Shown here: positions 22,986 to 34,939 of the stretch, one piece after another
Layout: each line of letters opens with the position of its first letter
How positions within the stretch are numbered: position 1 is the first letter of the stretch
NCBI RefSeq assembly: GCF_000350225.1
Contig: NW_005179146.1
Span: forward strand, 62,001-126,000
Length of the DNA stretch: 64,000 bases
Direction of reading: 5' to 3'
DNA from: Chondrus crispus
Taxonomy: Eukaryota; Rhodophyta; Florideophyceae; Gigartinales; Gigartinaceae
The notes under the pieces: model-generated
Told to the model about the DNA's origin: nothing
Database searches by the model: none
The model's input: the letters and a program-made list of their open reading frames with translations, nothing else
Position numbers and translations under genes: made by a program

Positions 22986-24212
22986 GCCGCTAGACTAGAA
23001 ACGATGATTCAAGTTCACCGAGGCTTCGGATCGCAACTCTTCAGTACTAAGAGGCGGCGGCAGTTGAGGGTCGCAGTCACTGCCGACACAGCTGCTGCCT
23101 GTGTTGCGTGTGTGCGTGTCACAGGTATGCACTCTGTACATGGGAATGATGATGTTTATCAAGTCAATTTCGACACCATTTCTCGATCGTAGAGTACCTA
23201 CGTACCTACCCTCTCTGGCAACAACGTCTTGCGGAAGATCGGGATGGCAATTTAGCCAACTTTCAATAGCTGGACGATTTCTTAAACGCCAGTTTTGGTT
23301 TCGAAGATATCATCACAATACGTTTCAAAGTTGCTCACAAAAGCTTTTTTTCTAGGCCCTTGTAAACACCACCAGTTCTGGACACACACATCTGACTACA
23401 ATCCATTCTTCTGCCACGCATTCCTCAAAAAACAGTGCGGAGGATATCTTTGTCTTTCTTATCAGAAACGACAGAAACCCTCAAAAATGAGTAGATGAAG
23501 AGTTGTCTGAAAGTTGCCTGATCAAGAAGCCAAGTACTGTATTGTTGGAGAAACTAAATTTCTACCAACTGCAGACTTTCGCGAAACTGAGTAGTTTGTC
23601 ACCGACTTCCTCCCATTTTCCCACCCACCGTAACCTCAAACACTGAGGGCAACATCGACCAGCCGACATCAATACATAATACGTATCGTACTGTACCCAA
23701 GGGCACTCCACAAACCATTGAAATTCGCAGCGCTTTGCGGCCACCGTCGTAAGCCAACAGCATGACGCCACTTCGTACATACACCGGATTTTATCCTTCA
23801 TAGTGTACGCCAGACTTCCTTTTTGTTTATCCTTTTCCCTCTTGTTTCCATTTAACGAAGCCTGCCCCCTCCACACCTAACTGTGATGACTGCACCACTG
23901 TTGGATTCAAAAGATTACAACAGTGAAGTCCTATCCTCATTCATTGAACCTTTCTATGACAATTAGTGCGTTCGCGAAATTGCGCCGAAGTTTATGCTGA
24001 TATTTTGGAGATTATTGCACACTCGTGGGTTTTACTGTGCCGATAGATGATATTCAGTGACTTAGATCTCTCTCTGCTTCATCATTCACTTGTTGGGTCC
24101 CGCGTGTACACTGATTAGCTAACTGCTGGAGTCTAATGTACTAATCAAGCCTTTTGAGCCTCTTTCTCCTACGATTTCATCTACAATGTGTAGCGCATAG
24201 CTTAGCAGAAAG
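22986..24212. other. No gene recognised
   Basis: Between repeat copy 2 and the promoter of Sel1 gene B. Only short frames without recognisable domains. Confidence 0.45.
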
Positions 24213-24214
24213 GG

Positions 24215-24222
24215 TATAAAAA
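24215..24222 (+). promoter_or_regulatory. TATA box of Sel1 gene B
   Basis: TATAAAAA within GGGTATAAAAATAG, 134 bases before the ATG. The predicted leader contains one tiny upstream frame beginning ATGGAG (about 24245) that ends after four codons. Confidence 0.55.
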
Positions 24223-24355
24223 TAGATAATCGAGATTCTGAACAATGGAGAAACGGTAAACACCAACAGAATCGAAACCAGTAAGCCTTGACAAGCACGG
24301 GCCTGCCCAGCTCTGTTACTTACGCCATCACAAAGAATACATTGACTTACGCGCA

Positions 24356-25342
24356 ATGTATAGCCATAGCATCGTCATGGGGAAGGGGGAAGAGGGTGTT
24401 GAACGCAATGCAGCTAAAGCTGTGGAGCGATATGAACGAGCAATTGACAAGGGTGAGCATGTTGGGGCGATGGTCAGTCTTGGTCTCTTAATGGAAAGAG
24501 GCGCAGAAGGAGTAGAGCGTAACGCGGCACGTGCGAAGGAGCTGTGGGAGAGAGCGATCGACAAAGCTGATCACGTCGAGGCGGTGTGCAATCTCGGGCG
24601 TCTGCTCAAAAATGGTGCAGAAGGAGTGGAGCGTAACGCGATTAGAGCGAGGGAGTTGTGGGAGAAGGCAATCGATAAGGCTGATCACGTCGATGCGATG
24701 AACAACCTCGGGTGTTTGCTGTACGAAGGCGCGGAAGGGGTGGAGCGAAACGCGGCACGAGCGAAGGAGCTGTGGGAGAGAGCGATCGACAAAGCTGATC
24801 ACGTCGAGGCGGTGTACAATCTCGGGGGTTTGCTGTACAAGGGCGCCGAAGGGGTGGAGCGTAACGCGATTAGAGCGAGGGAGTTGTGGGAGAAGGCAAT
24901 CGATAAGGCTGATCACGTCGATGCGATGAACAACCTCGGGTGTTTGCTGTACGAAGGCGCGGAAGGGGTGGAGCGAAACGCGGCACGAGCGAAGGAGCTG
25001 TGGGAGAGAGCGATCGACAAAGCTGATCACGTCGAGGCGGTGTACAGTCTCGGGGGTTTGCTGTACAAGGGCGCCGAAGGGGTGGAGCGTAACGCGATTA
25101 AAGCGAGGGAGTTGTGGGAGAAGGCAATCGATAAGGCTGATCACGTCGATGCGATGAACCTTCTCGGGTGTTTGCTGTACGAAGGCGCGGAAGGGGTGGA
25201 GCGAAACGCGGCACGAGCGAAGGAGCTGTGGGAGAGAGCGATCGACAAAGCTGATCACGCCGGGGCTAAGTTCAATCTCGGGACCGTGCTTTCTCACGAT
25301 ACGGGAGGATTAGTGTATGTCAGTGTTTTTCGAAAATGCTGA
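24356..25342 (+). CDS. Sel1-like repeat protein B, 328 aa
   Basis: Starts MYSHSIVMGKGEEGVERNAA and is built of eight 38-residue Sel1-like units with almost no other sequence. After two leading units the repeats alternate strictly between an NAARAKELWERAIDKADHVEAV type and an NAIRARELWEKAIDKADHVDAM type, so the true duplication unit is 76 residues (228 bp), nearly identical in three successive copies from about 24616. The last unit diverges into a short unique tail ending in FRKC. No signal peptide or membrane segment: a cytosolic or nuclear scaffold is expected from the family. A TATA box lies upstream. The leader immediately before the ATG matches genes A and C. A MITE begins eight bases after the stop codon. 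Confidence 0.85.
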   Translation: MYSHSIVMGKGEEGVERNAAKAVERYERAIDKGEHVGAMVSLGLLMERGAEGVERNAARAKELWERAIDKADHVEAVCNLGRLLKNGAEGVERNAIRARELWEKAIDKADHVDAMNNLGCLLYEGAEGVERNAARAKELWERAIDKADHVEAVYNLGGLLYKGAEGVERNAIRARELWEKAIDKADHVDAMNNLGCLLYEGAEGVERNAARAKELWERAIDKADHVEAVYSLGGLLYKGAEGVERNAIKARELWEKAIDKADHVDAMNLLGCLLYEGAEGVERNAARAKELWERAIDKADHAGAKFNLGTVLSHDTGGLVYVSVFRKC

Positions 25343-25350
25343 CCACATCA

Positions 25351-25913
25351 GGGCCTCCTTTAAGACAGCATGGACGGGCATGTTTGGACATGTATGGACG
25401 TCAGCGTGCACCTGATTGGTCCATTTAATACTTTTCTTAACAGTATGATGGCGCACACAAAGTTAATATAATGGAATCTGTCGCTACCAACGTGCCATAC
25501 GAGAGCACACCATTGGCTGTCGCCTGCCGCATAAGTGCGATTAAATTCAATCTTGATCCAATTTAGCATACATTAAAATTCAATTTAATCATTTTATTGA
25601 CGTCCCTGAATGCCAGTACACGGGGATCGCGATATAGTGTCTCCCTCTGTCAGTGGGCCGAAAACGGCACTATATCGAACCAGGCACTATAAGATAATGA
25701 GATTTGCGGCTTTTTTGCAGCCACTTCCTTGCATCACTGCTCAGAAAGACCGTTCGCTTCCCTATCGATAGCCCGGTATGATGCACCCCTTGAGCCAATT
25801 TACGGATCACGGCGCGCTGACACAATACATTAAATTATTGGACATGTAATATTTTGAAAATCGCAAACATATACATCCAAACATGGCTGTCCATGCTGTC
25901 TTAAAGGAGGCCC
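25351..25913. mobile_element. MITE (non-autonomous DNA transposon), 563 bp
   Basis: Terminal inverted repeats of about 38 bases begin GGGCCTCCTTTAAGACAGCA at the left and match the reverse complement of the right end with two or three differences. A 3-bp duplication TCA flanks it (25348-25350 and 25914-25916). No coding capacity. The 3-bp target and the GGCCT-type end suggest mobilisation by a PIF/Harbinger-like transposase such as the one at 26854. Confidence 0.82.
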
Positions 25914-25916
25914 TCA

Positions 25917-26265
25917 GTGCAACGGTCAATCTGAGTGTCCTGCTAAAAAGAAGGGGAGAGTGTTATAATAGTATGTGCAGAAACCTGAAACGCGATACGG
26001 TAAAGTTATGTGTAATGCCACGGGAACGCGGGGTGCAGCAAGGAAGCGGGGAGCGCGGAACGCGCGCGCACCCACGCGCGCGCACCTACCCCGCAACAAG
26101 AGCGCACTTGCATCATCAAGGACGAGATGTCACGAGTGGGCGCTCCGGCCGCTACATGCCCGCCAGGCACGCCCGCCTGCACGGACAGACGTGCATTCCA
26201 CACCCGCGCTTACAGCGCCACGTCTCCATCGAATGCACTTTGTCTGCATTCGCTCTCCCCGTACA
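25917..26265. other. No gene recognised
   Basis: GC-rich stretch with CGCGCGC runs at about 26070-26090, between the MITE and the left target site of copia element 2. No supported coding sequence. Confidence 0.4.
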
Positions 26266-26320
26266 AGGAGTGTTGAGCGCAGGCTCTCGCCAGCAATTTG
26301 GCGTAAGCCAACTGTCCAAT

Positions 26321-28324
26321 AGGCCTTCTACGTAGTTATGGGGTATAACCCGTAAGAATCAATCATCATCAATAAAATACATCCACAATTGGATACGTTT
26401 CCAACAGTACATATTTACAGTGCCATAATTCAGTACGCAGCTATTCTACAGCAAGGGGCAGCACGACCACAATTACGTGGTAGCTTCATGAGCTTATTGT
26501 GATTGAGCAGCCTCAGGCCACCCCATTCCCTGACCGAGGCTTTTGTCAAATGCCCAAGTCTTTCGACAATAACACAACCCCTTCGCCCGTATCGGAGCCG
26601 CCACACCCCCCCGGCCCCCCAATCCACTCCACAATCCCTGAACCCGCCCCTCCCACATGCTCCTCCATCTGTCATCTGCCCCTCGGACCTGCTCCTCCAC
26701 CCCACACTCGCTCCCCCGATCCGCTCCTCCACCTCCCTCTCGCTCCCACGATCTGCTTCCCCATCTCCCCTGCAACGCCGACCCGCTCCTCTGTCCCCCT
26801 CCTGCCCCTATGATCTGTCCCGGCCTCTGCTCTCTTGACTCCGGCACACCGACATGCAGAATTATTCCTCAGCTGACGCCGCCAACGCTCTGAAAATTCT
26901 TGCTGACGCTGCAGTGGAGCGTCAGAACGAGCTTGAGAAATTTTCAGTTCAGCCTGACGTCTCCGATTGAGATGAAGAAAGCGACTCTGACAGCCCGGTC
27001 TTTGATCGGTTCTACGAGCGCTGCGGAGGGCGAGCAATTGTCAGCATGATCAATTTTGATCCAGAGGAGTTCACAATCATTTGGGCAAACTACAGAGATC
27101 TTATCACAACCCACTACAATTGTGGTCGAGGGCGCAAGTCACCGCATTCGGCAAAGGACGTCTTGTTTATGACGCTCACTACCCTAAATCACTGCGGGCA
27201 GTGGGATTTGTTGGCAAATCTCTTTTCCCTGAAGGGTCCCACCTTCGAAAGACTCATAATGCGCTTCGTGAACACGCTTTCTACGCACCTGCATAATACA
27301 CTTGTCGCTCAAAATGGGGAGCTGTACTCCATGACTGAAATGTTGAAAGAAAAGTCTACTTTCAAGCACTTTTCGTTCGCTCGCTACGCTGCAGATGTCA
27401 CTTTTCAGATGTGCAACCGGCCTAGTGGCAACATGCAGGAGGGAAAAAAGTTTTTCTCCGGAAAACATAAGCTCTACGGCTACAAGGTGGAGGTTTCAGT
27501 TCTCCCAAATGGTTTAGCTATCGGCTGTTCAGAGCATGTGCCCGGGTCAGTGTCAGAACTTGAAATGTTTAAAGAAAACAGGGCTTTTCATGACGTGAAT
27601 ATGAGGAAGGCGAGAAGTGACAGACATGTAACAGATCTTGGATTGTTGGCAGGTGAGTATCCAGGGTAATGGGCGATTTTGGCCGACAAGGGGTACCATG
27701 GCGGAGCAGAGATTGTTCGCTTAGTCAGCCCAAAAAAGAAACCGCAGAATGCCTGTCTGTCGGTCGATGACGAGCGGTTTAACAGGAAAATCTCGTCAAA
27801 CAGGATACTTGTAGAGAACTGGTTCGGTAGGGCGTGTGGTCTATGGACGGTTGTCTCCAGCAAATGGAAGTGGTCTGAGAGCAGCTACGATACTATTTTT
27901 CAGCTATGTGCTGCGCTGACTAATTTGCACATTACTTGGCATCCACTTCGGCAGGAAGACTTGGAGCGATATCAGCGTGTGAAAAATCGCCAGCTGCACA
28001 TCGGTGTAGAACAAGTAGAGCGCCGATGACAGTCCCAGGAGCGCTATCGTCGGAAGCGTGCCAGGCGCATGTCCCTGCAGTTGCACAGAGCTGGAATGCC
28101 AGATCGCGACCCCGATGCTGATATATGAGGCAATGACTACAGTGCCATTGAATAGTTCTGTAATGAATCACTTCCAACCCGAAAAATAAATGGCTACAAA
28201 TTGTGCTAGTTAATTGCCAAATTCTCAGTCGCGCATTGTAAGCGTTAGTCCCATCTGATGCCAATCAAACAATATACACCTCACCCGTCATTGCGTAGTT
28301 TCCCAGTCTTTGCGAGAAAGACCT
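26321..28324 (+). mobile_element. PIF/Harbinger-like DNA transposon, 2004 bp
   Basis: Boundaries are exact because the target LTR exists uninterrupted at 33977: the site AAT is duplicated at 26318-26320 and 28325-28327. The ends are imperfect inverted repeats, AGGCCTTCTACG at the left and AGGTCTTTCTCG at the right read inward. Inside is one transposase reading frame (26854-28029). A 3-bp target duplication is typical of PIF/Harbinger. Confidence 0.92.
26854..28029 (+). pseudogene. DDE (Harbinger-like, DDE_4 type) transposase with two in-frame stops
   Basis: A single frame of about 392 codons starts MQNYSSADAANALK and ends before the TGA at 28029. It is interrupted by TGA at 26968-26970 and TAA at 27667-27669, so it is a pseudogene unless recoding occurs. 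The N-terminal part resembles the helix-turn-helix region of this family (GRGRKSPHSAKDVLFMTLT). Catalytic acids: first D in YAADVTFQM, second D in LADKGYHGG, E in NRILVENWFGR, with family-like spacing. KHKLYGYKVEVSVLPNG is the characteristic strand region after the first D. The family name rests on these motifs and the 3-bp target duplication. Confidence 0.82.
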
Positions 28325-29014
28325 AATGAAATGGCTACATGATCGCCACCATCGCTGGATGGTTGGCTGATGATGATTTAGGGTTCGTACCATTGTAGAA
28401 TTAATGATTAATCACTATTCTACCGACGACGGCGCAGCGGAGAGGCGTGCACCAGAGTTTGCTCTGGTTGACATAAATTGGGGTGACCGGGTCACTGTAG
28501 ACCCGACGACCTGAGAAGGGAGACACATTATACCTGGCTTATCTTTTATGGTAGCATCGCGAGTGAGTTCACCATCTCCTCGCGTCCCCGCCCCCCTTTA
28601 CCATCCTACGTGCGCATCACCTCTCCCTCTCGTTGCATCTCCCCGCGCACCGTCTACCACTGCTGAAGCGCCACGATCTGTCTTCAACACAACTGCCGGT
28701 GTTATCCTTTCTATTTCTTGCGCACCACCACCGCTACCACGAGCTGCGGATACAGCTGATCAAGTGTATGCCGACCACGGTATATCCCAGTTCGTGGTGT
28801 CGGTCTACTCCGGATTTGGTACACCGTGAAGGTACTCACCGGGCTCGCAGTGTTTCCTCGTGGGGATGCAAGCAAATTAAGGAAAATTTTTAAGTTTGTT
28901 TATTTGTGTTTGTGGTTGCCAAAGACATACTATTTTGGTTTTTGCTCGTGGTTATTATGGTTACAGTTCGATCAGTTTCGCGCTTCGGACTTGGAGTTGC
29001 ATCAAAAACCTGCG

Positions 29015-29165
29015 TGGTAGGTCCGCATACCACGGGCCTGAGGTCCGACCTTCAAATTGCATGGAAGCACCTTCGTGGTTGGTCAGAATACCACGAGCCT
29101 GAGGTCCAACCTTCGAATTGCCTGGAAGCACCTTCGTGGTAGGTCAACACACCACGGGTCTGAGG
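29015..29165 (+). repeat. About 62-bp tandem repeat in the copia element 2 leader
   Basis: Three successive partial copies of a unit containing CTTCGTGGTAGGTC, ACCACGGGCCTGAGGTC and GACCTTCAAATTGC. It lies between the primer-binding site and gag. Confidence 0.7.
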
Positions 29166-32100
29166 TCCGACCTCTTACGTTTCTCCGGGACAAGCACTTT
29201 CTGTGCCTCTCGCGTATTACGCAAATCTACCGCATCACCGAAGGAAGCCTCGATACTATTTCGATCGAAACCGGTCAGCAACCATGGCCGGTGACGAAAA
29301 TAATGACTCCCTGAGTAAAGTCCCAAAACTCAAAGTCCCTGCCGACTTCATTGAATGGCGTCGAAAGATGAAGGCCTACCTCCAGTGAAACGACCCTCTC
29401 CTCGTCAGCCTTCAACCTCGCCCCTCCGGTCGTGCAGCATCCTCTTCAAGCATGGCCGTTGAGGATTGGACTCTCAAGTCAGCTCGCGCCAAAGGTAACA
29501 TAATTCTCTGCCTCAGCGACTCAATTGCATCCCAAACGCGCTTGTTTGTGGATGATGACGAAAAGACGGCAGGAGAGTTATGGAGGGAGCTTGAGCGAAT
29601 TTTCACGATGTTAAACACTCAAGTCGTACAGAATCTCAAGCAGAAGCTTGACACTCTCATCTTCAAGGAGCATGAAAACTTTGACACTCATGTCGCCTCT
29701 TTCCTCACTGTCGTTGGTGAGCTGGCTACTTATGATTCCGAGCTCTCTGGATCTGAGAAGACGTCGAAGCTTATCCGATCCCTTCCTCCTTCCTTCGCCC
29801 CACTCGCTATGGTATCAACCCTTCAAGAATTTGACTTTGAAACTTTGGTCAATGCTGTAAGGGCTGAGCTTGCCCGCCGCACCAACCCTCATAATCCACA
29901 GAACCAATACCGTTCTCCCGCCGCTGAGCCAAGAGCCAATTTTGTGCAACACTCTCGTGGTGCGAATGGCCGGGGTCGTGGGAAGAATCGTCGCGGTACC
30001 CACAATGGGTTTCATTGAGGTACCTCTAATAGGCGCATAGAGAAGCGCACATGTGACTACTGCAACATTCAAGGTCACATTTACCGTAATTGCTGGAAGC
30101 GTCAAAAGGAGCAAGACGGAACAGGTAACCCGAGCTATAGTTCCGGTCGCCATCAAGGACGTCAAGGGCGAAACTTCAACTTAGGAAATCAAGTTCGAGA
30201 CACACCTCCGCCTCGTAGTTCGCTTTGCAACAACGGCGATCACCCAAATCATGGCTGGGGTTCAGGGAATGGCGAACCTAATTCGCAACACTTCGGTTCC
30301 TCTCGCCCATCCAGTCCTTTTTGCGAGAAGGAGTGATTCACATGTCCCTCGTGGATACATGGTTCAGCTTCACGATGAAGAATTTAAGTTCAGGAGCAAT
30401 GTGGCCGAGTTATCTCGTACGAAGATGTCATCTGCCTACATCGATTCAGGGGCTACACATCACTTCTTCCATTCTCGTAAGGTCTTCGTCAACTACTTCC
30501 GGACGTTCGAAGACGTCAAGGCTGCGTCTGGAGTCTCAAAGTTGGTAGGCAAAGGACAAGTGTGGATACCCTTTGGTGGTGGCATGTATATAGATGCCTA
30601 CCACGCTCCACAATTCTCCTCCAACGTCCTTTCAGTTGGTCTCCTCAGCTCTGACTTCATTGTGACATTTACAGACAGCATTCGTCAGTACAATGCCTGC
30701 CTTCTTATGGAAATGGGTACTTGGAAGGTACTGTGGGAGACAGCAAAGGTCAACGGGCTTTACTGTCTCAACATTTGGAGCACCACTACTGCCTGGACAG
30801 CTGTGAGATCGAATGTGGCAAAGACAAAGGATCCTGCGAAAGAGTGGCACGCCAAGACTGGACATCTTGGGGCGGATCGCTACATCGAACTTTCACGTGC
30901 TTTTCCTTCGGTCCCGGTCTTCTCGAGGTCCGCCTTGAGGAACCTTGATTGTGTTCCATGTCTCCAAGGAAAAGCTCGTCGTGCTCGAATTCGATCATTT
31001 GGGAACTTCACCAAGCGTCCCCTTGAGTTGATTCACATCGACATCTCTGGTCCAGTGACTCAGAGTATCGCTGGGAATAGGAATACGCTTGCTGTTCTCG
31101 ACGATTTCACTGGTACGCCTGATGTCTCCATGTTGAGGGCAAAAGACGAAACGTACCACAACCTTGAGTGATACCGTAACCGCTCGCAGACCGAGTTTAA
31201 CAATGAACTCCTTCTGAAAAATATCAGATTGGACCGAGCTGGTGAGAACAAAGGTGAAGACGTTATGGCCTTTGCTCACTGAAACGGGATAAAGCTGGAT
31301 TACTCACCGGCTTATGCCCCGGAGAGCAACGGTTCCGCAGAACGTCTCATTCAAGAACACTGGGCACCAGCAAGAGTTCTCCTGTTTGCAAGTAGTTTGG
31401 TTACCGGTCTTTGGGGTGAAGCCATCAATCATGGCAATTGGCTTCCCAATAGTGCGCCCTCGAACCGAATTGATGGAGGAATCCCTATTCTGGAATGGAA
31501 CCCAGACATACGCATCGACTTCAGGCAGCTCCCTGAGTTCGGACAAAAAGGGCATGCGTTCATCTATCGTCCAAAGACTACGCCACAGAAGAAGCTGCTT
31601 CCCCGTACTGTCTTTGGTCACTTCGTCGGAATGGAAAGCTCTGTTACTCTATTTCGTATCTTTGTGCCGTCCACAAAGAAGACCATCCTCACAAGGGCAC
31701 AAATGTTTCGTCAAGACAACTCGGAACATCTGCCGGGCATGTCTTCAATTCTCGAGGGTCTGTCACGAGAAATGGAACTCGATTCGTTTGAGCAGGGAAG
31801 CAACACGCAGGCAGAAGACCCAGTGCATGAAGCAGACTTAGAAGAGCAACTAATTTCAGTTCTCACTGCTGCTCATGTACAAAGCCCTGTCTCCTTTATC
31901 TCAAAGAAGACACTACGAGACCCTTCGCTGCCGCGATCTTTCTCTCGTGCATGTGAAGATGCGGAGTGGACAGCCGCTATTGATGGGGAGTTCAACGCTC
32001 TCATGAAACGCCAGACGTGGACGTTGATAAGACGTACAGAACACATGAATCCAGTGCCTTATACTTGGGTTTTCAGAGTCAAACCACTTGACAGCTCTAG

Positions 32101-33976
32101 AAATATTTTGCGGAAAGCACGGTGCTGTGTGCCAGGTGATCAACAGCGACCATTTACGGATTACGACCCAGAAAACACGTACGCTCCTGTTGCTGCACAC
32201 GAAACCCTTCGAATTCTGCTTTCGTTTGCAGCAAGTCAAGACTTGCAGCTTGAAGGAGCTGATATCTCCAACGCTTACTTGTACGGCAAGCTCGATATTC
32301 CTATAATCATGGAACAGCCTACTGACTCCAGTCAGGTGCAGGTCAAGCCTGGATATGTTGCCGAGGTTCATGGTTAGATGTATGGAACCAAACAAACCGG
32401 GAAAATCTGGGGTTCGCTTCTCGAAAAATGCCTTCATTCTTGGAAGTCTCAAACATCCAGCTTTGATGCTCGGCTGTACTTTTTCCGACAGAATGAAGCT
32501 TTCATCATCGTAGCTATTGTTGTCGATGACATCTCCTTCGCATCAAATAGTCACTCTCTCATGACTTGGTTTAAGGAGAAACTTTCTGCTCAGTTTGATA
32601 TCAGGCTTTTCGGCTCTCTTTCCTACTTTATCGGATGGGAAGTATCGAGAAAACCTAAGTGTATCAGAGCAACGCAGACTCGTTACGCAAAGTCCTTACT
32701 TGCGGCGAACGATCTCGACCAAGCTAACTCGGTCTGGACACCATTGCCTTTGAACGCTGATGTGATGCCAGCTTATGAGAATGAAGATCTTCTCTCCCCT
32801 GCACAGCACTCCCAATATCGTTCATCAATTGGAGGTTTGAACTATCTCGCTGTGTGCACAAGGCCAGACATATATTATTTCCGCTATCGGTGTTGGCAAG
32901 GCATCTGCATGCGCCCGCACCGAGACAAATGGCCTTACTCCAGCGGGTCCTTCGATATATTGCTGGGACATTTGACCTCGGTTTAACGTTTCCTCGTCAT
33001 TGTAACTTCACTCTAGAGTCCCTAGTTGCTTGCGTGACGCCGACTGGGGAGGATGCAAAGAAACCAGGCGATCTACAACCGGTTTCGTTATCGCCATCAA
33101 CGAAGCACCGATAAACTGGAGAAGCAAAAGACAGACAGTCATCTCGCTTTCATCCTCTGAATCTGAGTATATCGCTTTGTCTTCTTGTGCCAAAGAATTA
33201 TCGTGGATCAGAAAGCTTTTCTGGGAATTCGCTCATGCGAAGCCATGGAAAGAGGACGTGGTATTCGGTAGCACACGAATTCTAATGGACAGTACAGCTG
33301 CGCAGTCATTGGCGTCCAACCTGCAGATATCTGCAAAGAATAAGCACATTGACTTGAAAATGCATCATGTGCGCGAACTAATTGACCTTAACCTTGTCTT
33401 CTTATCACATGTGCGATCTTGCAAGCAGCTCGCAGACCTGCTGACAAAACTTATGTCGCCTCAAACGTTGAAGCAAATGGTTGAACTTCTTCATCTTCAC
33501 TCGCGCTAATTGTCTTATGCCTCTATTCTGTGCTACTCTTCACACTCGATCGACTTTGGTATTTTTCCTCTATCCACGCGCGATGCTTACTAACCATTTA
33601 TGTTTTGCGTTGATATTGTATACAGGTGAGTGTGGAGAAGTGGCGCTGGATCAACCTTCCCAGTTTTTCCTGAAAAGGTTTTTACTACGAGTTTACTGGT
33701 GATCTAGGTAAGAGCTGTATTGGCTTTGCGTAGTTTTAGTCACGTCGTGTTTTACTGTGGATGCCCTGTGTCCTGTGGGGAGTTCGCATATATAATATGG
33801 TACTCTATTCAAACTACAGAAGATTTTGTTTGAGATATTGCGATGAGTGGTCTAATTGACACACTGAAGTCTTGCGTCTACTTAATTGACCAAGCCACAG
33901 GAAGATGGTGCAACGGTCATGGGAGCAGAGTGTGTTTATTGCCGGAATGGACTTAGAGTTGTCTTCCGAGGGACGG

Positions 33977-34247
33977 TGTTGAGCGCAGGCTCTCCCCAGC
34001 AATTTGGCGTAAGCCAACTGTCCAATGAAATGGCTACATGATCGCCGCCATCGCTGGATGGTTGGCTGATGATGATTTAGGGTTCGTACCATTGTAGAAT
34101 TAATGATTAATCACTATTCTACCGACGACGGCGCAGCGGAGCGGTGCGCAACAGAGTTTGCTCTAGTTGACATAAAGTGGGGTGACCGGGTCACTGTAGA
34201 CCCGACGACCTGAGAAGGGAGACACATTATCCCTGGCTTATCTTTTA
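33977..34247 (+). repeat. 3' LTR of copia element 2
   Basis: Uninterrupted 271-bp copy preceded by a purine-rich tract (GAGGGACGG). Contains the GTGACC-G-GGTCAC hairpin (34182-34194) also found in altered form in the Sel1-C leader. Confidence 0.92.
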
Positions 34248-34252
34248 AGGAG

Positions 34253-34939
34253 GGCAGCTGTTCTTTGCAAAACAATTGCTAAAATCGAACATTTATTAAC
34301 GTTGTCCGTAAAGTCCACTGGTAAGTCATATAGTCAATTTAGTTACTAAAGTAACAGTGTGCATACCCTACGATGCTGACTTTGGAACAATGATTTAGTA
34401 ATGCTGACGATTATCATAGAGGTCAGAATGAGTCCGAAATCAATCCTCCATTTTTTGGGGTTTTTAACAATAGTAGTATTTTCTCACTCTTTTTGCTATT
34501 ACACTGCAAGGTCATATCGTAATAGTTTTGTTTATTTAAATGAGGCAACCGGCATTACATATTGTTTTATTGGTATTTATGTACCAAGTGAAAACGCTAA
34601 TTTCGGTATCATATTTTTACGAGGAACGCTGTTGCAATTGTGATATTCATAGAAAGTATTGCACAATGACAATCCACTGAAACAACATATTGTACTATTG
34701 CTGCTGACATGTTCTTTGAGGCGGGGCAATGGTATCAAGAATCTGCCCCGCACCACTTAATGAGACTCTTATTTAGCAATAGATTCAATTCCATAAACGT
34801 TAGGTTGTCAGAACACTGCTTCATTATCCTAGCTTCTACTCAAAATCGCAAGCATCACCTCCCCATTTCTTCTGCCCTACACCGTTCCCCCTAGCGAATT
34901 ATCCATTTGCGGTGGGTCTGCAGAGGGAACCCATCTTTA
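34253..34939. other. No gene recognised
   Basis: AT-rich; a short hydrophobic open frame at 34401-34643 has no recognisable motif. About 20 bases at 34298-34318 (GTTGTCCGTAAAGTC) match the dispersed 1.5-kb repeat. Confidence 0.4.

Larger units (their letters stand above)
26271..28548 (+). repeat. 5' LTR of copia element 2, interrupted
   Basis: 26271-26320 plus 28328-28548 together equal the 271-bp 3' LTR; the bases between are the inserted transposon and its target copy. Confidence 0.92.
26271..34247 (+). mobile_element. Ty1/copia LTR retrotransposon (element 2), broken, with nested DNA transposon
   Basis: 271-bp LTRs (5' copy 26271-28548, split by a transposon; 3' copy 33977-34247) begin TGTTGAGCGCAGG and end TTATCTTTTA. 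The 5-bp target duplication AGGAG is intact (26266-26270, 34248-34252). The primer-binding site TGGTAGCA starts directly after the 5' LTR at 28549. Parts in order: leader with tandem repeats about 29.0-29.2 kb, gag about 29.3-30.0 kb, CX2CX4HX4C knuckle about 30.05 kb, protease with IDSGATHHFF about 30.4 kb, integrase about 30.8-31.6 kb, reverse transcriptase about 31.9-32.9 kb, RNase H about 33.0-33.5 kb. About six breaks. LTR copies differ at roughly 9 of 271 positions (about 3%), so it is slightly older than, or similar in age to, element 1. Confidence 0.93.

Noticed and set aside
22320-23192. 290-codon frame in the 1.5-kb repeat
   Set aside because: Not conserved as a frame in copy 1 and contains no recognisable domain.
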